A program made the translations under genes and the position numbers. Positions 22,428 to 30,070 of a DNA stretch of 30,070 bases are shown piece by piece. Position 1 is the stretch's first letter. Each line of letters begins with the position of its first letter. The stretch spans positions 25,627 through 55,696 of the forward strand of contig DEWA01000017.1 in NCBI GenBank assembly GCA_002363035.1. Direction: 5' to 3'. The DNA comes from Verrucomicrobia bacterium UBA3222 (GTDB taxonomy: Bacteria; Verrucomicrobiota; Verrucomicrobiia; Opitutales; UBA9783). The notes beneath the pieces are model-generated. The model did no database searches, was not told where the DNA came from, and was given only the letters and a program-made list of their open reading frames with translations.

Positions 22428-22769
22428 ATGGGTTACGGAAATTTTTTACAAAAGGCGGAAGCTTTTTGCGGGCAATATGGTTTAACGTTAGCGCAGGCGA
22501 TGTGTATTTTGTCGGTCATCGTCGGCATTTTGTGTTTTTTGCGACGGTTTTCATTGCGGAGAGTGCGGCTTTTTTCGTCACACAAACTGAAAATTTTGGA
22601 ATCGAAATCGCTCGGTAATCGGCAATTTTTGCTGGTCATTTCCTACGAAAGCGAAAAACTTCTTCTCGGCGTTTATCCGAACGGTATGCGGTTTTTGTGC
22701 AAATTGGGTGCCGATAGAGACATTACATCGAAAACGGAGCCTCCGTGTCCGAATGTGTCGAAACTTTGA
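22428..22769 (+). CDS. FliO-like small membrane protein
   Basis: The 113-aa protein has one membrane segment at about residues 20-38 (LAQAMCILSVIVGILCFL). A basic stretch RRFSLRRVR follows, then a small cytoplasmic beta domain with LKILESKSLGNRQFLLVIS and EKLLLGVYPNGMRFLCKL. The order membrane helix, basic linker, then SLG-x-L-LLGV-x-L matches FliO, the accessory protein that stabilises FliP in the flagellar export gate. No other flagellar or type III secretion gene is in the window, so this is an orphan. It follows the helicase gene after 48 bases, with a promoter of its own. The FliO assignment is moderate; a membrane protein of similar fold is possible. Confidence 0.6.
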   Translation: MGYGNFLQKAEAFCGQYGLTLAQAMCILSVIVGILCFLRRFSLRRVRLFSSHKLKILESKSLGNRQFLLVISYESEKLLLGVYPNGMRFLCKLGADRDITSKTEPPCPNVSKL

Positions 22770-23279
22770 AAGAGCTCCCCGGGATGGAATGCTGTGCCTG
22801 CTTCGTTTTTTTAAAAAGATTTCGTGAGCGGAGCACCCTCATGCTCCTGCCCTTTTAAAAGAGGTTGAAGAAACGGCGGTTGCAGAAGAGTTGTTCTTTT
22901 AAGAGCGACGGATGGAACGGTTTTTTTGTTGAAACTCAACGACTTCCGCAGGCAGAAAGGGAGTTATTTCCAGTGGAGCTTTTTTGTCGTTACGGTCGCA
23001 TGATTTTATACGGACGGAGGCGGTTGTTTCATTGCTTTCAAATACAGGAGATTGCAGGGGCACCCTTTAAAAGGAGTAGGGCGGAACGGAGTTTTCTTTC
23101 TTTCTCTTTCTCTCTTTCTCCAACGTACACCCGCACACAACCGAACAACGCTCACGGGTAGGCACTTCTTCCTATCAGAGTACTTTTTTGTATTTCTTCA
23201 TATATTTTTATACCTACGCAGGCGGTTGCCCATGGCTCTTAAACAAAAATTTTAAAAAAAACACAAAATTTTAAAAAAT
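22770..23279. other. Gene-free stretch before fbaB
   Basis: About 510 bases without a convincing gene. It holds a hairpin GGAGCA-CCCTCA-TGCTCC (22830-22847) followed by CTGCCCTTTT, which might end the FliO-like transcript. It also holds a pyrimidine-only tract of about 30 bases near 23091-23120, and very A/T-rich sequence from 23161 on, where the fbaB promoter begins. Confidence 0.5.
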
Positions 23280-23308
23280 TTGTAACTTTTGATCCGTCTT
23301 ATTATAAT
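23280..23308 (+). promoter_or_regulatory. Sigma70-like promoter of fbaB
   Basis: TTGTAA (23280-23285), a 17-base spacer and a perfect TATAAT (23303-23308) embedded in A/T-rich DNA. The ATG follows six bases later. This is the strongest promoter in the window by eye, and it predicts a leaderless mRNA. Confidence 0.6.
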
Positions 23309-23314
23309 AGAGTC

Positions 23315-24364
23315 ATGAACAAGCACATTGAACGATTTTTGGAGCAGGACGGCGGGCGGCTGGCAAAGCACGTCTGCAAAACGATTGCGAAAGAGAAATT
23401 ACAACTGCCGGGGGCGGATTTTATCGAGCGCGTTTGGATGAACAGCGACCGTTCGAACGCCGTTCTCAATAACATGGCGCGGCTGTATCATCACGGGCGT
23501 CTGGGCGGAACGGGCTATTTGTCGATTTTGCCGGTCGATCAGGGCGTGGAACATTCGGCGGGCGCCAGTTTTGCGCCGAACCCCGATTATTTTGACCCGG
23601 AAAACTTGGTGCGCTTGGCAATGGAGGGCGGTTGCAACGCGATTGCGTCCACCTACGGCGTGTTGTCGGGTGTTTCGCGGAAATATGCGCACAAAATTCC
23701 GTTTATCGTTAAACTCAATCACAACGAACTTTTAACCTACCCGAACAAATTCGACCAAATTTACTTCGCCGACGTGGAGCAGGCGTGGGATATGGGAGCG
23801 GTTGCGGTCGGTGCCACGATTTACTTTGGTTCGGAAGAATCGAGTCGTCAAATCGAGGAAACGGCGGCGGCATTTGCCCGTGCGCATGAATTGGGATTGG
23901 TGACGATTTTGTGGTGTTATTTAAGGAATTCGGCATTTAAAGCCGATAAAAATTACCACACGAGCGCGGATATGACGGGGCAGGCGAATCATCTCGGCGC
24001 AACGCTCGGCGCGGACATCGTCAAACAAAAGTTGCCGACGAACAACGGCGGGTTTAAGGCGTTGAATTTCGGCAAAACGCACGAAAAGGTCTATTCGGAA
24101 CTCACGACCGATCATCCGATCGACCTGACGCGTTACCAGGTGGCGAACGGCTACATGGGGCGTGTCGGTTTGATTAACTCGGGCGGAGCTTCGGGCGCGG
24201 ATGATTTTCATGACGCCGTCGAGACCGCGCTGATCAATAAGCGTGCCGGCGGAACGGGGCTCATTCTGGGACGGAAAGCGTTCCAGCGACCGTTCAAAGA
24301 AGGCGTCGAATTGTTGCACGCGGTACAAGACGTCTATTTGGATCCGTCGATTACCGTAGCTTAG
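23315..24364 (+). CDS. fbaB: Class I fructose-bisphosphate aldolase, DhnA type
   Basis: It splits fructose 1,6-bisphosphate into dihydroxyacetone phosphate and glyceraldehyde 3-phosphate through a lysine Schiff base, in glycolysis and gluconeogenesis. The 349 residues align end to end with E. coli FbaB (350). Shared stretches include [67 protein letters not shown] with the lysines of the active-site strand, and the final [17 protein letters not shown] and VQDVYLD. The start agrees with the family, has no Shine-Dalgarno site and follows a strong promoter by six bases. A perfect hairpin terminator lies 40 bases downstream, so the gene is probably transcribed alone. Confidence 0.96.
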   Translation: MNKHIERFLEQDGGRLAKHVCKTIAKEKLQLPGADFIERVWMNSDRSNAVLNNMARLYHHGRLGGTGYLSILPVDQGVEHSAGASFAPNPDYFDPENLVRLAMEGGCNAIASTYGVLSGVSRKYAHKIPFIVKLNHNELLTYPNKFDQIYFADVEQAWDMGAVAVGATIYFGSEESSRQIEETAAAFARAHELGLVTILWCYLRNSAFKADKNYHTSADMTGQANHLGATLGADIVKQKLPTNNGGFKALNFGKTHEKVYSELTTDHPIDLTRYQVANGYMGRVGLINSGGASGADDFHDAVETALINKRAGGTGLILGRKAFQRPFKEGVELLHAVQDVYLDPSITVA

Positions 24365-24404
24365 AATTTGTTATTCACAGTTATTCTTGTTTTTCATTGT
24401 TATT

Positions 24405-24440
24405 CGCAAAAACGGCTGCCGAAAGGCAGCCGTTTTTGCG
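24405..24440. terminator. Intrinsic terminator, probably bidirectional
   Basis: CGCAAAAACGGCTGCC pairs perfectly over 16 bp with its complement around a GAAA tetraloop. The A run of the 5' arm and the T run of the 3' arm give a U tract on either strand. It ends fbaB. On the minus strand it could also stop readthrough from the secreted-protein gene at 24815. Confidence 0.88.
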
Positions 24441-24814
24441 TGTGTGGGTTCGGGTATTTTCTCGTCTTTCTTTTTTAACACGGGGATGTCTCGGACGGTG
24501 TGTTTGTGGGAAACAGTTATGTTGTATGGTTCCTTAATACGGCATGCATCTCGACCGGCGGATCGTGTTGAAGCCGTCAAAAAACACGTTTGAAGTGCAA
24601 AACGGCATCGTATTCTTTACTTTGAACGATTCCACAAGAATATCTGTCGTTGGTTGATGTATCGGTCTGTTATTAAATCGTCTGAGAATGAAGTGCAAAT
24701 TTTTTCTACGCAGGTGTCTGATTTGAATGTTGCTTTAAGAGGGACAGTTTGAATGTTGCTTCTACATGAACCAGCGACTGTCGTTAAATATCCCACAGAT
24801 GGATCAAAACGCAC
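24441..24814. other. Gene-free stretch with short direct repeats
   Basis: No convincing gene. A 14-base direct repeat TTTGAATGTTGCTT occurs at 24722-24735 and 24748-24761. An 11-base repeat TGAAGTGCAAA occurs at 24591-24601 and 24689-24699. The minus-strand frame of the next gene stays open past its TAA as far as 24617. Confidence 0.5.
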
Positions 24815-25948
24815 TTACGGTGTGCCCATTTTGGCTTGTTTGGCATCTATGTGTGGTTTTAGCACTTCATCTAAGAACCAAATAAGTGTAGGGTCTAAAA
24901 CTTTCTTTTTCTCCGAAAGCTCATCGCAAAGCGAGTCAAGAGAATCCTTGCACTGGTTTACCATTATTTCGGCAACCTGTTTAAAATCGTTTTCACAGTA
25001 TTGGGTTGGCCAACACCAGGCAAACGCTGAGTGATAATACTGCTGAGCGGTTGTTTCACGAAAGAGGCGCCGCGCATCATCCGTATATACCCGGGGATCA
25101 TCTATTTTAACGGGTTTGGTTTCAGCCCACCAATCTCCTTTAAACAAACACTGACGACCCCAACACTGGACAAAAGCATTATCATTATACCCCACGAAGG
25201 CGTCAAAAATCTCCTCTGGTGACAGAGCTTTTGCGCCTTTTCGCGATTTTAAAAATTCATACATGTATTTATCCCACACAGGATCCACATTTTCATCCCC
25301 TTCCGACGGGCGGGAATTATTGCACAATTCCCACTTCGCTGCCTTTTTGCTGACTCTTTCGTATCCGCATATCAGCGTACGCAGAACCTCAGAATTGACT
25401 TGCCCGACGTAGAGTTCGGGATCCATCATCCGTTTATGCATGGCATGCATCTCACACTCATATTGTTTCTGAAAACGATCGCACACATCGAGTAAGCTCA
25501 AAGCCGGTATTATTGATCGGGAAAGCAGTGGCAAATTAGAGGAAGGACTCGAATGTGAAAAATAGCAACATGTCTTCCCCCAAAGGTGTTTATTTTTATC
25601 GAGGACTGTCTTGAAGTTTGACTCAAGAGTGTCAACCTGAATCGACCCCCCTGTATTGAGGATATGGTTGAGCTCTACGTAATCCGTCTTTTCGTTTGAT
25701 TTTTTATAATCTTCAACAATTTTCATCATCTTATCAGCGCATCCACAACATATCAGTTCTGCTTTGCGCAGTTCTACAGGGACACGTTTTTTGTCTAGAA
25801 AATCGCTCACTTGTTTTGAACAGGCTTCCAGTATTTTGCTCCACACCCGTTCTCGATAATCCGGATTGTAATCATCACCCCGTGTACAATTCACACCGAC
25901 CGTCAGTGCCGAAACCAAGAGGAACATGTTCTTTGTAATATTTTTCAT
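24815..25948 (-). CDS. Secreted Cys-rich protein of unknown function (377 aa)
   Basis: I do not recognise the family. The N-terminus MKNITKNMFLLVSALTVGVNC is a Sec signal peptide: basic start, hydrophobic core of about 12 residues, small residues after it. The cysteine there is not in a good lipobox (Asn at -1), so a lipoprotein is unlikely. The mature part carries about 16 cysteines, including CCGC near residue 68 and a CC pair near 150, plus many Trp/Tyr. This suggests a disulfide-bonded fold in the periplasm or outside the cell. It is mostly helical by composition. No Shine-Dalgarno site is visible. TATACA upstream is a possible -10 box. Base composition is closer to the leader/coil genes than to the housekeeping genes. 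It is not related in sequence to those genes. Confidence 0.75.
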   Translation of the reverse strand: MKNITKNMFLLVSALTVGVNCTRGDDYNPDYRERVWSKILEACSKQVSDFLDKKRVPVELRKAELICCGCADKMMKIVEDYKKSNEKTDYVELNHILNTGGSIQVDTLESNFKTVLDKNKHLWGKTCCYFSHSSPSSNLPLLSRSIIPALSLLDVCDRFQKQYECEMHAMHKRMMDPELYVGQVNSEVLRTLICGYERVSKKAAKWELCNNSRPSEGDENVDPVWDKYMYEFLKSRKGAKALSPEEIFDAFVGYNDNAFVQCWGRQCLFKGDWWAETKPVKIDDPRVYTDDARRLFRETTAQQYYHSAFAWCWPTQYCENDFKQVAEIMVNQCKDSLDSLCDELSEKKKVLDPTLIWFLDEVLKPHIDAKQAKMGTP

Positions 25949-26203
25949 AAACTTTTTCTTTTAAGGAAAAAAATGTATATTTCTATTTCAAGCAAATTTT
26001 TCACAAACTTTCGACCCAAGCGACGGAAACGAATTGAAAAGCAGTCGCATGATCCGAAAAATGGGATGGATCATCACGGAAGATGCAGGATGATGTTTGC
26101 GGTCGGTTTCGTGTTTTTCTTTGTTCGAACAACCGACGACAGCTTATGCAATCTGTCGTTGTACCTGCAAACCGAAGCCTCTGAAAAAGGACTACCCCCT
26201 CCC

Positions 26204-26279
26204 TGGCGGGGAAAGCGGGACTCGAACCCGCGACCTACGGTTTAGAAAACCGCAGCTCTATCCGCTGAGCTACTTCCCC
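26204..26279 (-). tRNA. tRNA-Arg (anticodon TCT)
   Basis: On the minus strand the acceptor GGGGAAG pairs with TTTCCCC and the D arm is GCTC/GAGC. The anticodon stem GCGGT/ACCGT closes the loop TTTCTAA with anticodon TCT (reads AGA). The T arm is GCGGG/CCCGC. The CCA end is encoded. Confidence 0.93.
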
Positions 26280-26324
26280 GCAATTTCAACGCCGACATCT
26301 CAAAAAAACGCCATCGGCAAAAAC

Positions 26325-26399
26325 TGGTGCCGGGGAGTGGATTTGAACCACCGACCAAAGGCTTATGAGTCCTCTGCTCTGCCGCTGAGCTACCCCGGC
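26325..26399 (-). tRNA. tRNA-Met (anticodon CAT), elongator type
   Basis: On the minus strand the acceptor GCCGGGG pairs with CCCCGGC, the D arm is GCTC/GAGC and the anticodon loop is CTCATAA with CAT. The T arm is GGTGG/CCACT and CCA is encoded. The first acceptor pair is matched and the anticodon stem lacks the three G-C pairs of initiators, so it is not tRNA-fMet. A CAT anticodon could also belong to lysidine-modified tRNA-Ile2. The last anticodon-stem pair (31-39) is A opposite G. Confidence 0.88.
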
Positions 26400-26793
26400 G
26401 GGCAACAGCTTTATTATTTCCCATGTTGACGGGAGGTCAAGAGAAATGCGGGTTGTTCGGCGGTGGGGTGTGTTAGTGGAAGCGTATGTTACGTGCGTAT
26501 TTCAGGAAAGATCCGAAATTTTAAACAAACGGAGCGCTTATGTAGACAGATATGCTCCGAGTTAGAGGGGTTAAAAAGAAGTTGAAGCACTTATAGAACG
26601 ATGATAACGGATTTTAAGTCGAGGAGGATGTGCCGAAACCGCCGTTCGCCTGTTCGGCTCCCTTTTGTTACGAAACGCGCCGTTCCGTTGAACGGGCGAT
26701 GTTCAACAGTCGCCTTCCTTCAGCATTTTTTGAGCATTTTTCGCAACAACTGCCTGCAAATGAGACGCACCTGTCTTCCGAAGTTCTTCGCCC
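26400..26793. other. Gene-free stretch between the tRNAs and mlaD
   Basis: About 390 bases with no supported gene. It holds a dyad CGGAGC-N18-GCTCCG (about 26531-26560) and an imperfect hairpin CGCCGTTC-CGTT-GAACGGGCG near 26679-26699. Neither has a T run. The promoter of the two tRNAs and the end of the mla transcript should lie here. Confidence 0.45.
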
Positions 26794-27783
26794 TTAGAAC
26801 AGCGCGCTTGCGGCGGCACCGACTGCCGTAACAGGTCCCGAGTTGGAAACGCTGTTGACGGCACCGTCGACTTTGTCGAGCGCGGCTTCGGCTTTTTTGT
26901 ACAGCGAATCATCGGAAATAATCCGTCCCAACGTACTGTGTTCGTTGTTGAGGCGGGCGGAAAATTCCTTCAAGTTTTTCATCATGGTGTTTGAATTTTC
27001 CATCAACGTATCGAACGATTGCGAAGTTTTCGGATCGTAAAGTAATTTCCCGACGAGCCCTTGTCCGCTTTGTACGTCCTTTGCAATATCCGACAGCGAT
27101 TGGATCATTTCATTGAATTGTTTATAGGCGTGTTCGTCGTAAATCAGCTTCCCGAGCGTACCTTGCCCCTCGGCAACATGTTGTGTAATGGTGTTGACGT
27201 TTTGGGTGATTTCGGAGCAGTTATCGATGATTTTTGAGAATTTTTCGCGATTGTCGCGGAAGAAATCGCCGATGTCCCGCAGACCGCCGAAAAGGTTATC
27301 GCCGATATCTTTCCCATCGAAATTTGCCAAAATACGATCCAGACGTTCGCCGACGGAACCGAATTTTTGAAGCACCGCGCCGACGTCGAGCGGGTTTTGG
27401 GTTTGGAGCGTTTCGTTCGGTTGCAACGGATTTCGACTGTTCCCGGGAATAATCGCGATGTAGTTGGCACCGAGCAATCCCGCCATGGAGATGGTGGCGA
27501 CGGAATCGGACGGGACGGAAAATTTCTTATCGATGCTCAGCGTCGCAACCGCCAAATTGTTTTGGAGCGAGGCATCAGTAACACTGCCGATGCGGACGCC
27601 CGCCAGCCGTACGTCATCGCCGATTTGCAACTGTTTTAAATCGTCAAATGCCGCATATACAAGGTACGTTTGACGGTCGTCTTTGACGTTTAAGCGGTTC
27701 AGTGCCTGATAAACGATAACCGTCAAGGCAGTGCCGAACAGCGTGAAAATCAGAACTTTCAGGGTTTCAAAGACGTGTTTCAT
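26794..27783 (-). CDS. mlaD: MCE-domain lipid-transport protein, MlaD-like
   Basis: The inner-membrane anchored substrate-binding part of an MlaFEDB-type transporter that moves phospholipids between the inner and outer membranes. One N-terminal membrane helix at about 6-28 is followed by an MCE domain at about 38-117, with QIGDDVRLAGVRIGSVTDA and MAGLLGANYIAIIPG. The C-terminal half is helical and has three repeats around GTLGKLIYD, GLVGKLLYD and STLGRIISD, as in longer MCE proteins (329 residues against 183 in E. coli MlaD). The start overlaps the mlaF stop by four bases (ATGA), so the two are translationally coupled. MlaB and MlaC homologues are not in the window. Confidence 0.9.
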   Translation of the reverse strand: MKHVFETLKVLIFTLFGTALTVIVYQALNRLNVKDDRQTYLVYAAFDDLKQLQIGDDVRLAGVRIGSVTDASLQNNLAVATLSIDKKFSVPSDSVATISMAGLLGANYIAIIPGNSRNPLQPNETLQTQNPLDVGAVLQKFGSVGERLDRILANFDGKDIGDNLFGGLRDIGDFFRDNREKFSKIIDNCSEITQNVNTITQHVAEGQGTLGKLIYDEHAYKQFNEMIQSLSDIAKDVQSGQGLVGKLLYDPKTSQSFDTLMENSNTMMKNLKEFSARLNNEHSTLGRIISDDSLYKKAEAALDKVDGAVNSVSNSGPVTAVGAAASALF

Positions 27784-28556
27784 AACAAAAAGGACGGAAA
27801 TTGCGGATGGTCGAGGTTAATCGTCGGATTGAGAAAGTTTCTAATGAACGCGTTGTCGGCATGCAACAACGTTTCGGGCGTATAAATTTCTCCCAGCGTG
27901 CCGTTTTGCAGGACACCGATGTGATGACCGATGCTTTTCGCGAGCAAAATATCGTGCGAAGCGATGACGGTCGTAATTCCGAGGCGGCGGTTGACGGAGC
28001 CGATCAGCTCGATGATGGAGGAAGCGGTCAGCAAATCCAGTTCCGACGTCGGTTCGTCGAAAAGAAGAACGTCGGGTTCCATCAGCAGTCCGCGCGCCAG
28101 TGCGACGCGTTTTTTCATGCCGCCCGATAAAGATGAAGGCATTTGTTGTTCGATGCCCTTTAAATTAAGCATTTCGAGTACCCGTTCAATGCGTGCGGTG
28201 ATTTCTTTTTCGGAACAAAGGCAGTGTTCACGGAAATAAAGCGCCAAATTATCGAAGATCGAAAGGGAATTAAACAGCGCGCCGGCTTGAAACACCAGCC
28301 CGAGAACGTACTTATTTTTACGCTTCACTTCCTTTAACGGCGTTCCGTTGATGCAAATGTTCCCCGACGTTACCTCATCCAGCCCGGCGATCAGACGCAA
28401 CAGCACGCTTTTGCCGGTGCCGCTCGGTCCCATGAGCACAAAAACTTCTTTCGGTTTTACGGAAAAGTTTAAATCCTTCAGCACGGTTTTCCCGTTAAAC
28501 ACCTTTGTAACGTGTTTTGCTTCAATCCCGACCGGTGTTTGTTTTTCAGCCGTCAT
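27780..28556 (-). CDS. mlaF: ABC transporter ATPase, MlaF-like
   Basis: The ATPase that powers the MlaFED lipid transporter at the inner membrane. Walker A is GPSGTGKS at 43-50, the Q-loop glutamine is Q90, the signature is LSGGM at 143-147, Walker B ends LLFDEPT at 164-170, and the H-loop is SHD around H202. LSGGMKKRVALAR is typical of the MlaF/Ttg2A group. AGGAAAG about ten bases before the start serves as ribosome site and overlaps the mlaE stop. It overlaps mlaD by four bases. Confidence 0.93.
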   Translation of the reverse strand: MTAEKQTPVGIEAKHVTKVFNGKTVLKDLNFSVKPKEVFVLMGPSGTGKSVLLRLIAGLDEVTSGNICINGTPLKEVKRKNKYVLGLVFQAGALFNSLSIFDNLALYFREHCLCSEKEITARIERVLEMLNLKGIEQQMPSSLSGGMKKRVALARGLLMEPDVLLFDEPTSELDLLTASSIIELIGSVNRRLGITTVIASHDILLAKSIGHHIGVLQNGTLGEIYTPETLLHADNAFIRNFLNPTINLDHPQFPSFLL

Positions 28557-28571
28557 TGCAAAAAAACTTTC

Positions 28572-29318
28572 CTACAGCAGCCATTTGGAGACGAAAAAGT
28601 CGCATGTCAAAATCGCGACCATGGTTTGTACGATGGTGCTTGTAACGGAAGCGCCGATTTCGCGCGGACCGCCGCGGGTACGCAAACCGACGGCACAGCT
28701 GACGGCAATGATAATCAACGCAAACAGTTCCGCCTTAATCAGACCGTCGTTGATGCTTTCGATATCCACAAATTTTTTCAGACCGCGCCAGTAAATGCTG
28801 CCGTTAATACTGATAATATCGACGGAATGCACCACGATCCAACCGCCGACCCAACCGAGAATGTTGGAAAAAATCGTCAACAACGGCATCATCAGCAAGC
28901 CCCCGAGGAGGCGCGGCATGACCAGCAGGCGCACAGGTGATAAATTCATGGTTTTCAGGGCATCGATTTCCTGGTAGACCGCCATGGATGCCAATTCGGC
29001 GGTGATCGCCGAGCCGACGCGCCCCGTTAAGAGAAAAGCCGTCATCAATGGTCCGAGTTCGCGGCACATCGATAATCCGACGATGCTTCCGAGAAAGTTC
29101 TGTGCACCCGGTACTTTATTTAAACTGTAGCCCGTTTGCAGTGCCAAAATACCGCCCATGAACAAGCTCAGAATGCCGACAATCGGCAGCGTTTGATACC
29201 CCATGTTGCAGGCGTGTTGCATGCATCGTCCCCATTGTCGCGGCAAAAAACGCAGTTCGCCGATCGTTTTGAACAGCAAAACCAATGCGTATTGCCAATC
29301 TTCGAGGATTTTCATCAT
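28572..29318 (-). CDS. mlaE: ABC transporter permease, MlaE-like
   Basis: The permease of the MlaFED lipid transporter. It has about five hydrophobic helices. The family-typical segments are GILSLFMGGILALQTGY, CRELGPLMTAFLLTGRVGSA with its EIDALKTM follow-on, LLVMPRLLGGLLMMPLLTI, and near the C-terminus TRGGPREIGASVT. Length 248 is normal. Two ATGs in a row start the gene; the first overlaps the stop of the upstream gene (ATGA), which implies translational coupling. mlaF follows after 15 bases. Confidence 0.93.
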   Translation of the reverse strand: MMKILEDWQYALVLLFKTIGELRFLPRQWGRCMQHACNMGYQTLPIVGILSLFMGGILALQTGYSLNKVPGAQNFLGSIVGLSMCRELGPLMTAFLLTGRVGSAITAELASMAVYQEIDALKTMNLSPVRLLVMPRLLGGLLMMPLLTIFSNILGWVGGWIVVHSVDIISINGSIYWRGLKKFVDIESINDGLIKAELFALIIIAVSCAVGLRTRGGPREIGASVTSTIVQTMVAILTCDFFVSKWLL

Positions 29319-30070
29319 CTTCCGTGAGCCTTGCGTTGTTTGGGCGAACGAGACGGAAGCCAGAACAACCGCAGGGACACTCTCCCCTCTATTTTCCTAT
29401 ATTCGAACAATCCTTTCAACAGGGAAAAACTTTTACCCTTCGGCGTTTTTGTGAAGCGAAACAACAGAAACCAATTCAAATCCAGCTCATGCGTGTCGAG
29501 ACGCCGATATTCCTGAAAAAGGTTAAACAGAACACCGTAACGGACGACGTCGCCGTCTTTTTCGTAACGAAACAAATGAAACAGCGGGTTGTAAATATCC
29601 CGTACGAGCGGATTTTCGGGAAAAAAAACGCTGAGCGGACTGAGAATTTGCAGTTGTTTGCGTCCGTTTCCGTTGTTCCAACTGCTGAAAAACGGCCAAA
29701 AGTGGCTCTTTTTCCCCAAAAAACGCCCCGTGTGATGCGCATATTGCGTCTGGTTCCACACCAAAAAATATAAAACCTGCTGTTGTTGCACATCGATGTC
29801 GCGTTCGATCCACGATTGTTCCTTCAACAGCGGCCACAAAAGCCATGTCTTTTGATAATGTTGCTTTTTTCGTTCCGAATGTGTGTAAAACGGTGCCCAA
29901 CGGTTCACCATTCGTTGTTCGCCGCGTCCCTGCACCCACAGCGGCCATAAAATGCGATGCTCTTCGTAGTTCGGATCCTGTTCCCAACGACGTCCGAAAA
30001 ACGGCCAGACGATACTCAAATCTTTGACCCTCGGGCTTTTTTCGTAGGCGTAAAACGGTAAAAAGCCTTT
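29315..30070 (-). CDS. Trp-Pro repeat protein, 5' end outside the window
   Basis: Unrecognised and incomplete: the frame is open to the window edge, giving at least 251 residues. It is very rich in Trp, Phe, Tyr, Arg and Gln. It contains a recurring unit of a short strand ending in a Pro-aromatic motif, a polar turn and a second strand: FLPFYAYEK, IVWPFFGRR, ILWPLWVQG, RWAPFYTHS, LLWPLLKEQ, HFWPFFSSW and YNPLFHLFR. The spacing is about 15-40 residues. Such alternating aromatic strands suggest a beta-sheet repeat or beta-barrel protein of the envelope, but I cannot name it. A TTG at 30019 could be a start, but the repeat continues upstream of it. Its stop overlaps the mlaE start by four bases, so it belongs to the mla operon and may work in outer-membrane lipid handling. 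Confidence 0.7.
   Translation of the reverse strand, partial: KGFLPFYAYEKSPRVKDLSIVWPFFGRRWEQDPNYEEHRILWPLWVQGRGEQRMVNRWAPFYTHSERKKQHYQKTWLLWPLLKEQSWIERDIDVQQQQVLYFLVWNQTQYAHHTGRFLGKKSHFWPFFSSWNNGNGRKQLQILSPLSVFFPENPLVRDIYNPLFHLFRYEKDGDVVRYGVLFNLFQEYRRLDTHELDLNWFLLFRFTKTPKGKSFSLLKGLFEYRKIEGRVSLRLFWLPSRSPKQRKAHGR

Noticed and set aside
22865..23161. 98-aa frame between the FliO-like gene and fbaB
   Set aside because: It needs a TTG start without a ribosome site and its C-terminus is a translated CT tract.
26703..26790. Coding-like stretch (ELRKTGASHLQAVVAKNAQK) just downstream of mlaD
   Set aside because: It reads well but lies in another frame, has no start of its own, and mlaD already ends in a normal MCE C-terminus. 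A frameshifted extension was considered and not supported.

Overview
The window reads as a Gram-negative chromosome fragment, most likely from the Verrucomicrobiota/Chlamydiota part of the PVC group, with a host-associated lifestyle. This is an inference from the long L28 form, the gyrase and Tgt sequences, an MlaFED lipid-transport operon and several secreted-looking helical proteins. No 16S rRNA or other decisive marker is present. The window starts in a run of 11 G and ends inside an open gene.

Layout. Positions 1-24364 carry housekeeping genes, all on the plus strand: rpmB, prmC, pyrH, frr, gyrB, gyrA, tgt, a D-lactate dehydrogenase, tRNA-Leu(CAA), a small acidic unknown protein, a Cys-rich 2-Cys peroxiredoxin, an AddA/UvrD-like helicase without a nuclease domain, an orphan FliO-like membrane protein and a class I fructose-bisphosphate aldolase ending in a textbook terminator. 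Slotted between them, always on the minus strand, are five genes of another kind. A 109-aa protein lies between pyrH and frr, a 629-aa protein between frr and gyrB, a 662-aa protein between gyrB and gyrA, and 448-aa and about 248-aa proteins between tRNA-Leu and the acidic unknown. Positions 24815-30070 carry a secreted Cys-rich protein, tRNA-Arg(TCT) and tRNA-Met(CAT) on the minus strand. A minus-strand operon of a Trp-Pro repeat protein, mlaE, mlaF and mlaD follows.

The most interesting signal is the minus-strand set. Four of the five proteins share one plan: a polar Ser/Thr/Asn/Gln-rich leader of about 65 residues, a short amphipathic helical module at about residues 70-118, then long coiled-coil or proline-rich tails. 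The fifth looks like a leader alone. Four of the five genes also share an A/T-flanked upstream element around CGGACGAATTTCGGA. I read them as a paralogous family of exported, possibly type III-secreted, host-interaction proteins. Export and function are inference.

A second pattern is promoter placement. Several genes that begin transcription units have a sigma70-like -10 box only 6-10 nt before the ATG, often with a TTG-type -35 box 17 nt further up. This predicts leaderless or nearly leaderless mRNAs. Internal operon genes such as tgt and mlaF instead have Shine-Dalgarno sites.
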